NCBI RefSeq assembly: GCF_007997035.1
Contig: NZ_VOSS01000077.1
Location: 1-59,304 of the forward strand
Source of the DNA: Ralstonia sp. TCR112
GTDB taxonomy: Bacteria; Pseudomonadota; Gammaproteobacteria; Burkholderiales; Burkholderiaceae
Length of the DNA: 59,304 nucleotides
Reading direction: 5' to 3'
Shown: piece by piece, positions 46,448-57,429 of the stretch
How positions within the stretch are numbered: position 1 is the first letter of the stretch
Layout: the number at the start of each line of letters is the position of its first letter
Notes under the pieces: generated by a model
Told to the model about the DNA's origin: nothing
Seen by the model: the letters and a program-made list of their open reading frames with translations, nothing else
The model's database searches: none
Translations under genes and position numbers: made by a program

Positions 46448-47323
46448 TCAGCGCTGGCAGGTCGGGCAATAGAACGTGGAGCGCTGGCCCTGCACGATCT
46501 GGCGGATCGGCGTGCCGCACACACGGCACGGCAGACCGGCGCGGTCGTACACGAAGGCTTCCAGCTGAAAGTAGCCGCTTTGTCCGTCCGAGCCGACAAA
46601 GTCGCGCAGCGTGCTGCCGCCCCGCGCGATGGCATCTGCCAGCGTGGCGCGAACAGCCTCGGCCAGTGCTGCATAGCGCGGGCGGCTGATGCGGCCCGCT
46701 GCGGTGGTCGGCCGGATTCCGGCGCGAAACAGGCTTTCCGAACAATAGATATTGCCCACGCCGACCACGATGTCGCCGGCCAGGAGCGCCGATTTGATGG
46801 CCACCCGGCGCCCGCGTGTGCGGGCAAACATCCAATCACCGTCGAATCGCGCGTCGAACGGCTCAATGCCGAGATTGCGGAGCAGCGGATGTTCGGCCAG
46901 GCCAGCTTCGTCCCCAGCGTGCCACAGCACGGCACCGAAGCGGCGCGGATCCCGATAGCGCAGTGTGATGGGTACGCCGGTTGCGTCGGCGAGTTCGATA
47001 TCGACGTGATCGTGGGGGCCGGGCGCCACGGGCGCCTCCAGCACGCGCAAGGTACCGGTCATGCCTAGATGGATCAGCAGCCAGCCGCCTGCGGCATCGG
47101 CGTCGCTGGCGGATTGGCCGACCTCGGGCATGCATTCGATGAGCAGGTATTTGCCCCGGCGCAGCAGGCGGGTGACCGTCAGCCCGGCAAGCAACGCCGG
47201 CAGCGCCGGGTCGATCGGCCAGCGCAGGCCGTGATGGCGCACCACGACGCGCTCGATACGTCGCCCCGTAACATGCGGTAGCAAACCCAGGCGAGTGACC
47301 TCGACCTCCGGCAACTCAGGCAT
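46448..47323 (-). CDS. mutM: Formamidopyrimidine-DNA glycosylase
   Basis: A 291-residue MutM/Fpg that removes 8-oxoguanine and ring-opened purines. The mature N-terminal proline lies in [14 protein letters not shown], the helix-two-turn-helix near 170-230 includes [18 protein letters not shown], and the zinc finger [12 protein letters not shown]...CPTC forms the C-terminus. It is divergent from the TPR gene, with symmetric -10 boxes between them. The insertion at residues 70-80 ([11 protein letters not shown]) is a mild variation. Confidence 0.96.
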   Translation of the reverse strand: MPELPEVEVTRLGLLPHVTGRRIERVVVRHHGLRWPIDPALPALLAGLTVTRLLRRGKYLLIECMPEVGQSASDADAAGGWLLIHLGMTGTLRVLEAPVAPGPHDHVDIELADATGVPITLRYRDPRRFGAVLWHAGDEAGLAEHPLLRNLGIEPFDARFDGDWMFARTRGRRVAIKSALLAGDIVVGVGNIYCSESLFRAGIRPTTAAGRISRPRYAALAEAVRATLADAIARGGSTLRDFVGSDGQSGYFQLEAFVYDRAGLPCRVCGTPIRQIVQGQRSTFYCPTCQR

Positions 47324-47371
47324 CGAACCTCCATCCCATGTGCTGCTCCAACCTTTTTTACGATGCGGGCG

Positions 47372-47393
47372 ATTGTAGCGGTCAGGCTACAAT
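47372..47393. promoter_or_regulatory. Symmetric divergent promoter of mutM and the TPR gene
   Basis: ATTGTAGC (47372-47379) and GCTACAAT (47386-47393) are perfect inverted repeats six bases apart. Each strand therefore carries GCTACAAT, and the TACAAT in each reads as a -10 box for the gene on that side. The same repeat could also bind a dimeric regulator. Confidence 0.55.
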
Positions 47394-47424
47394 GCCCCGA
47401 ACCCCTATCCGGAGCTTCGAGACC

Positions 47425-49362
47425 ATGCCTCACGCCCTCTCCCGTTCGCCCGCGACGCAACGCCCGCGGCGATTCCCGCGCAGCAGAACGGCCCTGCTGG
47501 CCGCGCTGGTGGCGGGAGGGCTGACGAGCCTGCCGGCATGGTCGTCGCAGTCGACGGCCGCCGCCCCGCTGATCGCCCAAGCCGCACAGGAAAGTGGCAC
47601 GGGCGGTCGGGCGGCCGTCCAGATTGAACGCTCGCGCCCGCGCACCGGCCTGCTGAGCTCGGAGCGCACCGATCTGCCGCGCGTCGCGCTCACTGAAGAC
47701 ATCATGTACCGCGTGCTGGCATCGGAAGTGTCATTGCAGCGCGGGCTGGTCGAACCGGCGTACCGCACTTACCTCGCGCTGGCGCAGGACACGCGCGACC
47801 CCCGCTTTGCCCAGCGCGCCACCGAAATCGCGTTTCTGACGCGCTCCCCCGCGCAAGCGCTGACTGCCTCGCGCCTATGGGTGGAGTTGTCGCCGACGTC
47901 CATGCCGGCGCGCCAGGTGCAGCAACTCCTGCTGGTGGCAACGGGACAGTGGTCGGAAGTCGAGCCGATGCTGCAGGCGCAGTTGAACAAGGTCTCGCCC
48001 GGCCAGCGTGCCGATGCCCTGCTGCAATTGCAGCAGCAGATGTCCAAGAGCAGCGATCCGGCGGGTGCCGTAGGCGCGCTGCAGCGCATCGCCTCACACG
48101 ACATGCAGCGCCCGGAAACGCATCTGGCCCTGGCACGCGCGAAGGTTGCCGCCAAGGATGTCCCTGGCGCTCTGACGGAACTGGACACGGCGCTCAAGCA
48201 ACGTCCCGGCTATGAAGACGCTGCCATCCTGGCCGCCGAACTGCGCGCCGACGGCGACCCCGATGCCGCCATCGCCGGCCTGCGCAGCTTCCTGAAAGCC
48301 GCACCGGCGTCCATCGACGGTCATCTCGCGCTCGCGCGCATGTACCTCGTGCGCAACCAGCAGGACAAGGCGCGGGCCGAATTCGAAACACTCAAGAAGA
48401 TCGCCCCCAACGATGCGCGTATCACGCTCGCCCTGGGGCTGCTGAACCTGCAGCAACGCCAGTACGACGACGCAGAGCGGTATTTGAAGGAATACGTGGC
48501 CGCCACCGCCAAGTCGCCCACGCTGAGCCCCGAACCCGGCTACCAGGGCCTCGCGCAGTTGGCCGAGGAAAAGCGGGACTACGCCGGCGCGCTCGGCTGG
48601 GTCGACAAGATCACCGGCTCCGCCAACGGCGACGCCGACGGTCAGACCGCACTGGCTGCGGGCATCAAGCGTGGCCAATTGCTCGGCAAGCTGCGGCGCA
48701 TCGACGAGGCACAACAGACCTTCGACGAACTCGTCGCCGATTCCGAAGACGTGCCCGATGGCCCGCGCCGCCAGGCGCTGATGGACGGCATCCGCCAGGC
48801 CGAAATCGGCATGCTGATGGACGCCAAGGCCTACGGTCGCGCCCGCGCCCGCGTCAACGAGCTGCTCAAGAGCGACCCGGACAACGTCGAATACACGTAC
48901 CAACTGGCGATGCTCGAAGAGCACGACGGCCACTACGACAACATGGAAACGCTGCTGCGCAAGGTGATCGACCTGCGCCCGGGCCAGGCCATCGGCTACA
49001 ACGCGCTCGGCTACTCGCTGGCCGACCGCAACGTGCGCCTGCAGGAAGCGCAGGAGCTGCTGGAGAAAGCCGTGTCGCTGGCACCGGATGATCCCTATAT
49101 CGCGGACAGCCTCGGGTGGGTCAAATACCGTCGCGGCGATCTGCCTGCCGCCACCGACATCCTGCGCAAGGCGTGGACTGCCGCCCCGCAAGCCGAAATC
49201 GGCGCGCACCTGGGCGAAGTCCTGTGGCAATCCGGCAAGCAGGACGACGCGCGCCAGATCTGGACCGAAGCGTCCAAGCTCGACGTGAACGACACCACCT
49301 TGCGTGACACGCTGCGCCGCTTCGGCCAACCGGTGCCCAATGTTCCCGTGAGTGCGAATTAA
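47425..49362 (+). CDS. Periplasmic tetratricopeptide-repeat protein
   Basis: A 645-residue protein. A signal peptide lies near residues 1-42 (with [17 protein letters not shown]). At least ten TPR-like repeats follow, including [27 protein letters not shown] near 245 and [58 protein letters not shown] near 525-585. Such proteins scaffold envelope complexes. The start at 47425 has GGAG upstream. The stop overlaps the lolB start (TAATG), suggesting co-translation and a shared role in lipoprotein handling, which is inference. Confidence 0.85.
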   Translation: MPHALSRSPATQRPRRFPRSRTALLAALVAGGLTSLPAWSSQSTAAAPLIAQAAQESGTGGRAAVQIERSRPRTGLLSSERTDLPRVALTEDIMYRVLASEVSLQRGLVEPAYRTYLALAQDTRDPRFAQRATEIAFLTRSPAQALTASRLWVELSPTSMPARQVQQLLLVATGQWSEVEPMLQAQLNKVSPGQRADALLQLQQQMSKSSDPAGAVGALQRIASHDMQRPETHLALARAKVAAKDVPGALTELDTALKQRPGYEDAAILAAELRADGDPDAAIAGLRSFLKAAPASIDGHLALARMYLVRNQQDKARAEFETLKKIAPNDARITLALGLLNLQQRQYDDAERYLKEYVAATAKSPTLSPEPGYQGLAQLAEEKRDYAGALGWVDKITGSANGDADGQTALAAGIKRGQLLGKLRRIDEAQQTFDELVADSEDVPDGPRRQALMDGIRQAEIGMLMDAKAYGRARARVNELLKSDPDNVEYTYQLAMLEEHDGHYDNMETLLRKVIDLRPGQAIGYNALGYSLADRNVRLQEAQELLEKAVSLAPDDPYIADSLGWVKYRRGDLPAATDILRKAWTAAPQAEIGAHLGEVLWQSGKQDDARQIWTEASKLDVNDTTLRDTLRRFGQPVPNVPVSAN

Positions 49363-49985
49363 TGGCGATGCGGTTCACGCGCGCGCTTGGCGCGCTGATG
49401 CTCGGGGCCGGCTGCGTGCTGTTCAGCGGCTGCACAACCTTGCGGCCAGCCAACGATCTCTTCGCCGGCACGCAAGACGGCGATGCCACCATCACACGCT
49501 ATCAGGGTCGCTTCTCGGCCCGATACACGCAGAACAACGCCGAGCAAAGCGCCGTCGGCAGCTTCCGCTGGCGCGAGCGCGGGCCCGACGTGCAGCTTGA
49601 ACTGATGTCGCCGCTGGGCCAGACACTGGCCATCGTCAGCCAAAGCAACCAGGGCGCGACGCTGGAACTGCCGAACCAGCCGCCGCGCCGCGCCCCCGAA
49701 GTCGACACGCTGATGCAGGATGCGCTCGGCTTTTCGCTGCCGGTTTCAGGCCTGCGGGACTGGCTGCGCGCGCGCCCCGCTCCGGGCACACCTGCGCGCG
49801 TGGCACGCGACGCGCAATCTCGCCCCGAAACCATCGAGCAGAATGGCTGGACCGTCCGCTACGTCGCGTGGGCCGACAACGGCAACAACGCCGATGGCGC
49901 CAAGGCGACCATCCGCCGGCTCGATCTCGATCGTCAGCACGGCGCCAACGGCCCGCTCTCGGTGCGACTCGTGCTCGACCAGTAA
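49362..49985 (+). CDS. lolB: Outer membrane lipoprotein LolB
   Basis: A 207-residue lipoprotein with lipobox FSGC near residues 22-25 and the eleven-strand fold typical of LolB, from [31 protein letters not shown] to the end. It accepts lipoproteins from LolA and inserts them in the outer membrane. Its start codon shares bases with the TPR stop codon. The gene order lolB-ispE-prs is conserved in beta- and gammaproteobacteria. Confidence 0.92.
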   Translation: MAMRFTRALGALMLGAGCVLFSGCTTLRPANDLFAGTQDGDATITRYQGRFSARYTQNNAEQSAVGSFRWRERGPDVQLELMSPLGQTLAIVSQSNQGATLELPNQPPRRAPEVDTLMQDALGFSLPVSGLRDWLRARPAPGTPARVARDAQSRPETIEQNGWTVRYVAWADNGNNADGAKATIRRLDLDRQHGANGPLSVRLVLDQ

Positions 49986-49997
49986 CGCCTCTTCGCC

Positions 49998-50867
49998 ATG
50001 TCCTCCGCCCCCGTCGAGCTGCGTGACTGCCCCGCGCCCGCCAAGCTCAACCTCTTCCTGCACGTGGTCGGCCGCCGGCCTGACGGCTACCACCTGCTGC
50101 AAACCGTCTTCCAGTTGATCGACTGGAGCGACACGCTGCATTTCGCGCGCCGCACCGACGGCCGTCTCGTGCGCACCACCGATATCCCAGGCGTGCCTGC
50201 CGATGACGACCTCATCATCCGCGCCGCGCGCCTGCTGCAAGCAGAAACCGGCTGCACCTACGGCGCCGACATCGCCATCGAGAAACGCCTGCCGATGGGC
50301 GGTGGCATTGGCGGCGGCTCTTCTGATGCCGCCACCACGCTGCTTGCGCTCAATCGACTCTGGGGCCTCGACCTGCCACGCACGCAACTGATGGTGATCG
50401 GCCTGAAGCTCGGCGCCGATGTGCCGTTCTTCGTGTTCGGCCAGAACGCGTTCGCCGAGGGAATCGGCGAACAACTGACGCCCGTCACGCTGCCGCCAGC
50501 GGCCTTCGTGGTGATTCACCCACGCGTGCATGTGCCCACCCCTGCAATTTTTTCCGATGAAGGGTTGACACGCGATACGCCACTCACCATAATTACGGAC
50601 TTTCCTGACCAACAAATTGTTTTCGCTTACGGTCGCAACGATCTGCAAGCGGTGGCGGAAAGGAAATACGGCGAAATCGCCCGAGCACTTGTCTGGCTGC
50701 GTCAGTTCAGCCCTCTGGCAAGAATGACCGGATCCGGCGCCTGCGTATTTGCTCCGTTCGACAACGTTGAGCATGCGCAAGCGGTAGCGGATCAGGTGCC
50801 TTCCGAATGGGAAGGTCGGTGTGCGGCAGGTCTGACGCATCACCCGCTCGCAAGATTTGCTGTGTAA
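49998..50867 (+). CDS. ispE: 4-diphosphocytidyl-2-C-methyl-D-erythritol kinase
   Basis: A 289-residue GHMP kinase of the MEP isoprenoid pathway. The ATP loop is [17 protein letters not shown] near residues 98-114, the N-terminal [19 protein letters not shown] near 13-31 and a C-terminal [12 protein letters not shown] near 241-252. The segment at 50540-50650 is richer in A and T than its surroundings and contains a TTGACA-N17-CATAAT promoter sequence that may drive the downstream tRNA and prs. Confidence 0.96.
   Translation: MSSAPVELRDCPAPAKLNLFLHVVGRRPDGYHLLQTVFQLIDWSDTLHFARRTDGRLVRTTDIPGVPADDDLIIRAARLLQAETGCTYGADIAIEKRLPMGGGIGGGSSDAATTLLALNRLWGLDLPRTQLMVIGLKLGADVPFFVFGQNAFAEGIGEQLTPVTLPPAAFVVIHPRVHVPTPAIFSDEGLTRDTPLTIITDFPDQQIVFAYGRNDLQAVAERKYGEIARALVWLRQFSPLARMTGSGACVFAPFDNVEHAQAVADQVPSEWEGRCAAGLTHHPLARFAV
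50565..50593 (+). promoter_or_regulatory. Sigma-70 promoter inside ispE, for tRNA-Gln and prs
   Basis: TTGACA (50565-50570), a 17-base spacer and CATAAT (50588-50593) match the sigma-70 consensus in 11 of 12 positions. It lies inside the ispE coding region, and transcription would start near 50600. The tRNA-Gln gene begins about 320 bases on and prs about 480 bases on, with no better promoter seen between. Confidence 0.6.
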
Positions 50868-50917
50868 GGTTTGCAGTTATCGCTTCTGCAATGGAGGCGG
50901 TAACCGATAGGTTGTGT

Positions 50918-50994
50918 AGGGGCGTCGCCAAGCTGGTTAAGGCACCGGATTTTGATTCCGGCATGCGTAGGTTCGAATCCTTCCGCCCCTGCCA
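50918..50994 (+). tRNA. tRNA-Gln (anticodon TTG)
   Basis: The acceptor stem AGGGGCG (50918-50924) pairs with CGCCCCT (50983-50989), followed by G and an encoded CCA. The anticodon stem CCGGA/TCCGG closes the loop TTTTGAT, giving anticodon TTG, which reads CAA. The T-arm has TTCGAAT. It is 77 bases long and closely similar to E. coli tRNA-Gln. It lies between ispE and prs and is probably transcribed with prs. Confidence 0.97.
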
Positions 50995-51076
50995 TTTTCT
51001 TCCTCATGTTCCCAGCAATAGCCCGGTTGGTGCTTCAACTGACCGGCGCGTCTGAAGTCGAAAAACAGGTGCCCCG

Positions 51077-52027
51077 ATGAGCAGCGAAGGCTTGATGGTT
51101 TTTACCGGCAACGCCAACCCGAAACTCGCCGAAGCTGTCGTCAAGCACCTAGGCATTCCGCTAGGCAAGGCCCTCGTCGGCCGATTCTCCGATGGTGAAG
51201 TCCAGGTCGAGATTCAGGAAAACGTGCGCGGCAAGCACGTGTTCATCCTGCAATCCACGTGCGCTCCCACCAACGACAACCTGATGGAATTGATGGTGAT
51301 GGTCGATGCGCTCAAGCGTGCGTCTGCCCGGCGCATCACGGCCGCCATCCCCTACTTCGGCTATGCGCGCCAGGACCGTCGCCCGCGTTCCGCACGTGTG
51401 GCGATTACCGCCAAGGTCGTGGCCAACATGCTGGAAGTTGCCGGCGTCGAGCGCGTGCTGACGATGGATCTCCACGCCGACCAAATCCAAGGCTTCTTCG
51501 ATATCCCGGTCGACAACATCTACGCGTCGCCGATCCTACTCGAAGACCTGCGCAAGAAGAACTACGAAGACCTGCTCGTGGTGTCGCCTGACGTCGGCGG
51601 CGTGGTGCGCGCACGTGCGCTCGCCAAGCAGCTCGGCGTGGATCTGGCGATCATCGACAAGCGTCGCCCGAAGGCCAACGTGGCCGAGGTGATGAACATC
51701 ATCGGTGAAGTCGACGGCCGCAACTGCGTGATCATGGACGACATGATCGACACCGGCGGCACGCTGTGCAAAGCGGCGCAGGTGCTCAAGGAGCGCGGCG
51801 CCAAGCAAGTGTTCTCGTATTGCACGCACCCGGTGCTGTCGGGCGGCGCCGCTGCCCGCATTGCAGACTCGGCACTCGACGAAGTGGTCGTGACCGACAC
51901 CATCCCGCTGCGCGAAGACGCCATCAAGTGCGGCAAGATCCGCCAGCTCTCGACGGCTCCGCTGCTGGCCGAAACCTTCACCCGCATCGTGCGCGGCGAC
52001 TCGATCATGTCGCTGTTTGCTGAATAA
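51077..52027 (+). CDS. prs: Ribose-phosphate pyrophosphokinase
   Basis: A 316-residue PRPP synthetase. It makes PRPP from ribose 5-phosphate and ATP for nucleotide, histidine and tryptophan synthesis. The metal-binding motif [14 protein letters not shown] near residues 132-145, ATP-site RQDRRPR near 99-105 and the PRPP loop [18 protein letters not shown] near 216-233 are all intact. Length matches class I enzymes. It follows the tRNA-Gln gene by 82 bases. Confidence 0.97.
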   Translation: MSSEGLMVFTGNANPKLAEAVVKHLGIPLGKALVGRFSDGEVQVEIQENVRGKHVFILQSTCAPTNDNLMELMVMVDALKRASARRITAAIPYFGYARQDRRPRSARVAITAKVVANMLEVAGVERVLTMDLHADQIQGFFDIPVDNIYASPILLEDLRKKNYEDLLVVSPDVGGVVRARALAKQLGVDLAIIDKRRPKANVAEVMNIIGEVDGRNCVIMDDMIDTGGTLCKAAQVLKERGAKQVFSYCTHPVLSGGAAARIADSALDEVVVTDTIPLREDAIKCGKIRQLSTAPLLAETFTRIVRGDSIMSLFAE

Positions 52028-52048
52028 TTCGGCACCCGAGCGGCTTAC

Positions 52049-52057
52049 TGTTATAAT
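52049..52057 (+). promoter_or_regulatory. Extended -10 promoter of rplY
   Basis: TGTTATAAT is a perfect extended -10 element, with TG one base before TATAAT (52052-52057). Transcription would start near 52064, giving a leader of about 115 bases with two hairpins. Confidence 0.65.
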
Positions 52058-52063
52058 TCAAGG

Positions 52064-52179
52064 CTTTACCGCAGAAAACGTCGATTAGACGGCACTTCTG
52101 CGGTCTCTGCGGGACGCAATATGGCGCCCCCTTCACCAGACGGCTTGGTCGCGAGTCGTCTTTTTCGTTTGGAGCAATC
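52064..52179 (+). promoter_or_regulatory. Structured 5' leader of rplY, with a terminator-like second hairpin
   Basis: Hairpin 1 has outer arms CCGCAGAA (52069-52076) and TTCTGCGG (52096-52103) and inner arms CGTC and GACG around GATTA (52079-52091). Hairpin 2 has AGACGGCT (52138-52145) pairing with AGTCGTCT (52154-52161, one G-U) and runs into TTTTTC, just before the ribosome site GGAG at 52171-52174. This looks like an attenuator or an autoregulatory ribosomal-protein leader. L25 leaders are known in other proteobacteria; similarity to them was not tested. Confidence 0.55.
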
Positions 52180-52806
52180 ATGAAAGTTGTCGCTTTCGAG
52201 CGTAGCGTTCAGGGCACTGGTGCGAGCCGCCGCCTGCGCAACGCCGGCAAGACCCCGGGCATCATCTACGGCGGCGAAGCCACCCCGAAGTTGATCGAAC
52301 TCGATCACAACGCGCTGTACCACGCGCTGAAGAAGGAAGCCTTCCACTCGTCGATCCTCGACATCGAAGTGGCTGGCAAGGTGGAAAAGGCGCTGCTGCG
52401 CGACTTCCAACTGCACCCGTTCAAGCAACTGGTTCTGCACGTCGACTTCCAACGCGTGTCGGCCAAGGAAAAGATCCACGTCAAGGTGCCGCTGCACTTC
52501 CTGAACCAGGAAACCGCACCGGGCGTGAAGCTGGGCCACGGCATCGTGAACCACATCCTGAACGACGTTGAAGTGTCGTGCCTGCCGGCCGACCTGCCGG
52601 AGTTCATCGAAGTGGATCTGGGTTCGCTGGAAATCGGTCAGACCCTGCACATCGCTGACCTGAAGCTGCCGAAGGGCGTGACCATCCTCACCCACGGTGG
52701 CGATGAGAACCCGGCGGTTGCCAACATCAGCGTGCCGGCTGGCGAAAAGTCCGCTGCCGCCGAAGAAGGCGCTGCTGCTGCAGGCGAAGACAAGCCGGCA
52801 GCCTAA
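52180..52806 (+). CDS. rplY: 50S ribosomal protein L25/general stress protein Ctc
   Basis: A 208-residue protein of the long L25/Ctc form. Residues 1-95 are the 5S rRNA-binding L25 domain ([32 protein letters not shown]), and residues 96-185 are the TL5/Ctc beta domain. The tail is Ala/Glu-rich. GGAG lies six bases before the ATG. The order prs-rplY-pth is widely conserved. It ends at the strong terminator 52837-52875. Confidence 0.96.
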   Translation: MKVVAFERSVQGTGASRRLRNAGKTPGIIYGGEATPKLIELDHNALYHALKKEAFHSSILDIEVAGKVEKALLRDFQLHPFKQLVLHVDFQRVSAKEKIHVKVPLHFLNQETAPGVKLGHGIVNHILNDVEVSCLPADLPEFIEVDLGSLEIGQTLHIADLKLPKGVTILTHGGDENPAVANISVPAGEKSAAAEEGAAAAGEDKPAA

Positions 52807-52836
52807 GTTGCCGCACCTCGCACCTCGGTGCGAGCG

Positions 52837-52875
52837 AAAAAAAGCCCGCCGAGCCTGTCTCGCCGGGCTTTTTTT
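52837..52875 (+). terminator. Intrinsic terminator after rplY
   Basis: AAAAAAAGCCCG pairs with CGGGCTTTTTTT around a 15-base loop that can itself partly pair. It lies 30 bases past the stop. Confidence 0.92.
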
Positions 52876-52976
52876 CTGCCTGAGCGGCGCGAGCCGCACC
52901 GCCTCCGGGCTGCGGAATGCAGCTATGCTTGTACGATCAAGGGGCGCGTCCTGCACCTCCATCTGACACGAATCGC

Positions 52977-53579
52977 ATGATCAAACTCATCGTCGGCCTC
53001 GGCAATCCCGGCGCCGAATATGCGGCGACCCGACACAACGCCGGCTTCTGGCTGGTCGACCAGCTCGCTCGCATGGGCAACGTGACGCTGCGCAACGAGA
53101 CGCGCTTTCACGGCTATGCAGCGCGCGCCAACCTCTGGGGCAACGAGGTGTGGCTGCTCGAGCCGCAAACCTTCATGAACCGCTCCGGCCTGGCCACCGT
53201 GGCACTGGCCCGCTTCTACAAGGTGATGCCCGATGAAATCCTGGTCGTGCATGACGAGCTCGATTTGCCGCCAGGCGCCGTGAAGCTCAAGCTCGGCGGC
53301 GGTTCCGGCGGCCACAACGGCCTGAAGGACATTGCCGCACATCTGGCCACGCAACAGTTCTGGCGGCTGCGCCTGGGCATCGGCCATCCGCGCAATCTGT
53401 TGCCGCCGGGCGCCGCGACGTCGGGCCAGCATGACGTCGCCAACTTCGTGCTCAAGGCGCCTCGCAAGGAAGAACAGGACCTCATCGACCGCGCCATCGA
53501 TCACAGCCTTGATGCGCTGCCGGAGCTGATCGCCGGCAATGCCGAGAAAGCCATGATGCGGCTGCACACCGCGCGCTGA
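52977..53579 (+). CDS. pth: Peptidyl-tRNA hydrolase
   Basis: A 200-residue enzyme that frees tRNA from stalled peptidyl-tRNA. The catalytic His lies in [20 protein letters not shown] near residues 9-28, and other motifs are [14 protein letters not shown] ([10 protein letters not shown] near 62), [27 protein letters not shown] near 93-119 and RLGIGHP near 131. The ATG at 52977 opens the conserved N-terminus [12 protein letters not shown]. It has its own transcript since a terminator follows rplY. Confidence 0.96.
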   Translation: MIKLIVGLGNPGAEYAATRHNAGFWLVDQLARMGNVTLRNETRFHGYAARANLWGNEVWLLEPQTFMNRSGLATVALARFYKVMPDEILVVHDELDLPPGAVKLKLGGGSGGHNGLKDIAAHLATQQFWRLRLGIGHPRNLLPPGAATSGQHDVANFVLKAPRKEEQDLIDRAIDHSLDALPELIAGNAEKAMMRLHTAR

Positions 53580-53602
53580 TCAACGTCACCGAGGACACGG
53601 CC

Positions 53603-54241
53603 ATGACACCGTTCGCCATACTCACCTCGCGCGCCGCCGTGCTGGCGGGTCTGGCGCTTGGCTTGGCAGCGACCAGCCTGCCGGCGCATGCGCAGGTATA
53701 CCGCTGCAGCGAGAACGGCCAGACGACCTATTCCGACCACCCTTGCGGTACGCGCGCGAGGCCGGTGCCGATGATCGACAACACACCCACCGCCGCCGAC
53801 CAGAAGGCAGCCCGCGAGCGCGCCAGCGCCGAGGCCGCCGAAGTGCAGCAGATGGAAACCGCGCGCCGCAAAGCGCAGGCTGCGGAAGATGCCCGACAAG
53901 CCCAGATTGCCGCGCAGGCTGCCGAGGAGGCGCGCCGCGAGCAACGGCAGAAAGTGGTGGTTGCGCAGGAAGGCGTTCGCTACTGCCATCGCGTCTACGT
54001 AGGGCCCGTGCCGTACCCGCAGCCCTACCCAACACCGATGCCCGCGATACGCCAGCCCCCAGCGCCGCCGACGGGTGCGTTGCGCCAGCCTGGCGCCGGC
54101 CCCAAGCCGTTCACGCAGGCACCGGTGGCGCCGTCACCGATCGTGCCGCGCCCGCCGCGCCCGCATTACCCCTACTTCCGCATCGTCTGCGAGCCGGGCT
54201 ATGCGTACGAGGGGCCGGAAGACCTGCTCCCCATCCAATAA
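53603..54241 (+). CDS. DUF4124-type secreted protein
   Basis: A 212-residue secreted protein. A signal peptide ends near residue 30 (LPAHAQ). The DUF4124 pattern VYRCSENGQTTYSDHPCG at 32-49 follows, then a long Ala/Glu/Arg-rich coiled-coil-like helix at about 63-115 and a proline-rich tail with two Cys. DUF4124 proteins have no known function. It follows pth by 23 bases and may be co-transcribed with it. Confidence 0.85.
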   Translation: MTPFAILTSRAAVLAGLALGLAATSLPAHAQVYRCSENGQTTYSDHPCGTRARPVPMIDNTPTAADQKAARERASAEAAEVQQMETARRKAQAAEDARQAQIAAQAAEEARREQRQKVVVAQEGVRYCHRVYVGPVPYPQPYPTPMPAIRQPPAPPTGALRQPGAGPKPFTQAPVAPSPIVPRPPRPHYPYFRIVCEPGYAYEGPEDLLPIQ

Positions 54242-54275
54242 ACGTACTGCCGACAAAACGGCAACCACCAATGAA

Positions 54276-54299
54276 AAGAGACGGCCGAAGCCGTCTCTT
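54276..54299. terminator. Intrinsic terminator between the DUF4124 gene and the ferredoxin gene
   Basis: AAGAGACGGC, loop CGAA, GCCGTCTCTT: a perfect 10-base stem with a GNRA-type-like loop. It lies between two convergent genes and probably serves both. Confidence 0.85.
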
Positions 54300-54310
54300 A
54301 TCTTGTGTGC

Positions 54311-54619
<309 letters not shown>

Positions 54620-54624
54620 TCATT

Positions 54625-55982
<1,358 letters not shown>

Positions 55983-56026
55983 GGGCGCGATTTTAGGGGC
56001 TGTTGCCTCATAAAACGAGCGCAAAC

Positions 56027-56057
56027 AAAAACCGGCGGGAAACGCCGCCGGTTTTTT
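56027..56057. terminator. Intrinsic terminator of the M16 peptidase operon, bidirectional
   Basis: AAAAACCGGCGG (56027-56038) pairs with CCGCCGGTTTTT (56045-56056) around a six-base loop. It lies just past the M16 stop on the minus strand. Confidence 0.9.
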
Positions 56058-56076
56058 CGGATGAAGACGCGGTACG

Positions 56077-57429
56077 TCAGTTCGCAGCAGCTTTTTCCGG
56101 ACCGCCCACAACGATCGTCGCCATGGCCTGCGGCTGCAGCACGCGCTGGAACGCCGTGCGCACCTGTTCACGCGTGACAGCCGCGATGCGCTGCGTCCAC
56201 GTATCCAGGTAGTCGAGCGGCAGGTTGTACCAGCCGATGTTGGCCACGTTATCCAGCAGCTTGCGGTTACTGTCCAGACGCAGGGGGAAGCCGTTGACGA
56301 GGTTGTCCTTGGCCGCCTTCAGCTCCGCGTCGGTCGGGCCATCGGCGACGAACTTGGCAACCGTGTCACGCACCACGCCCAGCGCTTCCTCGGTCTGGTC
56401 CTTGCGCGTCTGCAGCGCCAGTTCGAACGGACCGGGCTGTGCAGCGGGCGCGAAGTAGCTGCCGATGCTGTACGTCAGGCCGCGCTTCTCGCGCACTTCA
56501 TTGGTCAGACGCGCGCTGAAGCCGCCCCCGCCCAGCACGTAATTGCCGACCAGTAGCGGGAAGTAATCCTTGTCGCCACGCGCGATGCCCGGTTGCCCGA
56601 GGATGATGGTCGCCTGCTGCGCGGGGTGCGGAATGCGGATCGTCTCCGCCTTCGGCAGCGGCATCTTGACGTCAGGCAGCGCCGGCGGCGTGGCGCCGTC
56701 AGCGGGCAGGCCACGCGTGATCTGCTCGGCGATGGCCTCGGCTTCCTGGCGGCTGATCGCGCCGATCAGCGTCACGACCGCGCGCTTGGCCGTGTAGTTG
56801 GCCTGGTAGTAGCGCACGATGTCGTCGCGCGTGATGCTTTCCACCGTTTCCGGCGAAGCGGTCTGCCCGTACGGATGCGTGCCGTAGATGGCCTTGCCGA
56901 ACGCGCGCTCGGCGAGCACCGACGGTTTGGTCAGCGATTCGCGGATCGCAGCCACCAGGCGCTGCTTGTCGCGCGCGAGCACCGCGTCGGGAAAGGTCGG
57001 TGCCGAGACGATCTGCGTCATCAGCGCGATGGCCGGGCCGCGCTCAACGGGGTCGGACAGCGTGCGCAGGCGCAGGCTCGTGCGGTCGCCACCGGCACCG
57101 CCGCCAAAGCTCGCGCCCACATCGGCAAACGCGTCTGCAATCGCCGCTTCATCGCGCGCTGGCGCATTGCCCTGCGCCGCAACGCCCTTGTCGAGCATGC
57201 CGGCCGTCAGCGAGGCGAGGCCCACCTTGACAGCCGGCTCGTAGCGCGAACCCGCATCCACGTCGAGATTGATGTCGAGCATCGGAATCGACGGGCTCGG
57301 CACGAAGAACACGCGCGCGCCGGTCGGGGCCGTCCAGTGTTCGATGGGCAGCGCGGCCAGGGCACTCTGCGCCGCCGCAGCAACAATGGCGACCAGCGCC
57401 GTCTTCAGGGTCAGAGACATGGCGCGCAT
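56077..57429 (-). CDS. M16 family peptidase-like protein, no HxxEH motif
   Basis: A 450-residue secreted protein with a signal peptide ending near residue 26 (QSALAA). It has the M16 fold (AGSRYEPAVKVGLASLTAGMLDKG where the zinc motif should lie), but the HxxEH motif is absent, so it is probably the non-catalytic partner. Other M16 features such as RNEVREKRGLTYSI-like (LTNEVREKRGLTYSIGSYF near 315) are intact. Its ATG (57429) overlaps the preceding stop as TGATG. It should pair with the catalytic M16 protein encoded just before it. Confidence 0.88.
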   Translation of the reverse strand: MRAMSLTLKTALVAIVAAAAQSALAALPIEHWTAPTGARVFFVPSPSIPMLDINLDVDAGSRYEPAVKVGLASLTAGMLDKGVAAQGNAPARDEAAIADAFADVGASFGGGAGGDRTSLRLRTLSDPVERGPAIALMTQIVSAPTFPDAVLARDKQRLVAAIRESLTKPSVLAERAFGKAIYGTHPYGQTASPETVESITRDDIVRYYQANYTAKRAVVTLIGAISRQEAEAIAEQITRGLPADGATPPALPDVKMPLPKAETIRIPHPAQQATIILGQPGIARGDKDYFPLLVGNYVLGGGGFSARLTNEVREKRGLTYSIGSYFAPAAQPGPFELALQTRKDQTEEALGVVRDTVAKFVADGPTDAELKAAKDNLVNGFPLRLDSNRKLLDNVANIGWYNLPLDYLDTWTQRIAAVTREQVRTAFQRVLQPQAMATIVVGGPEKAAAN

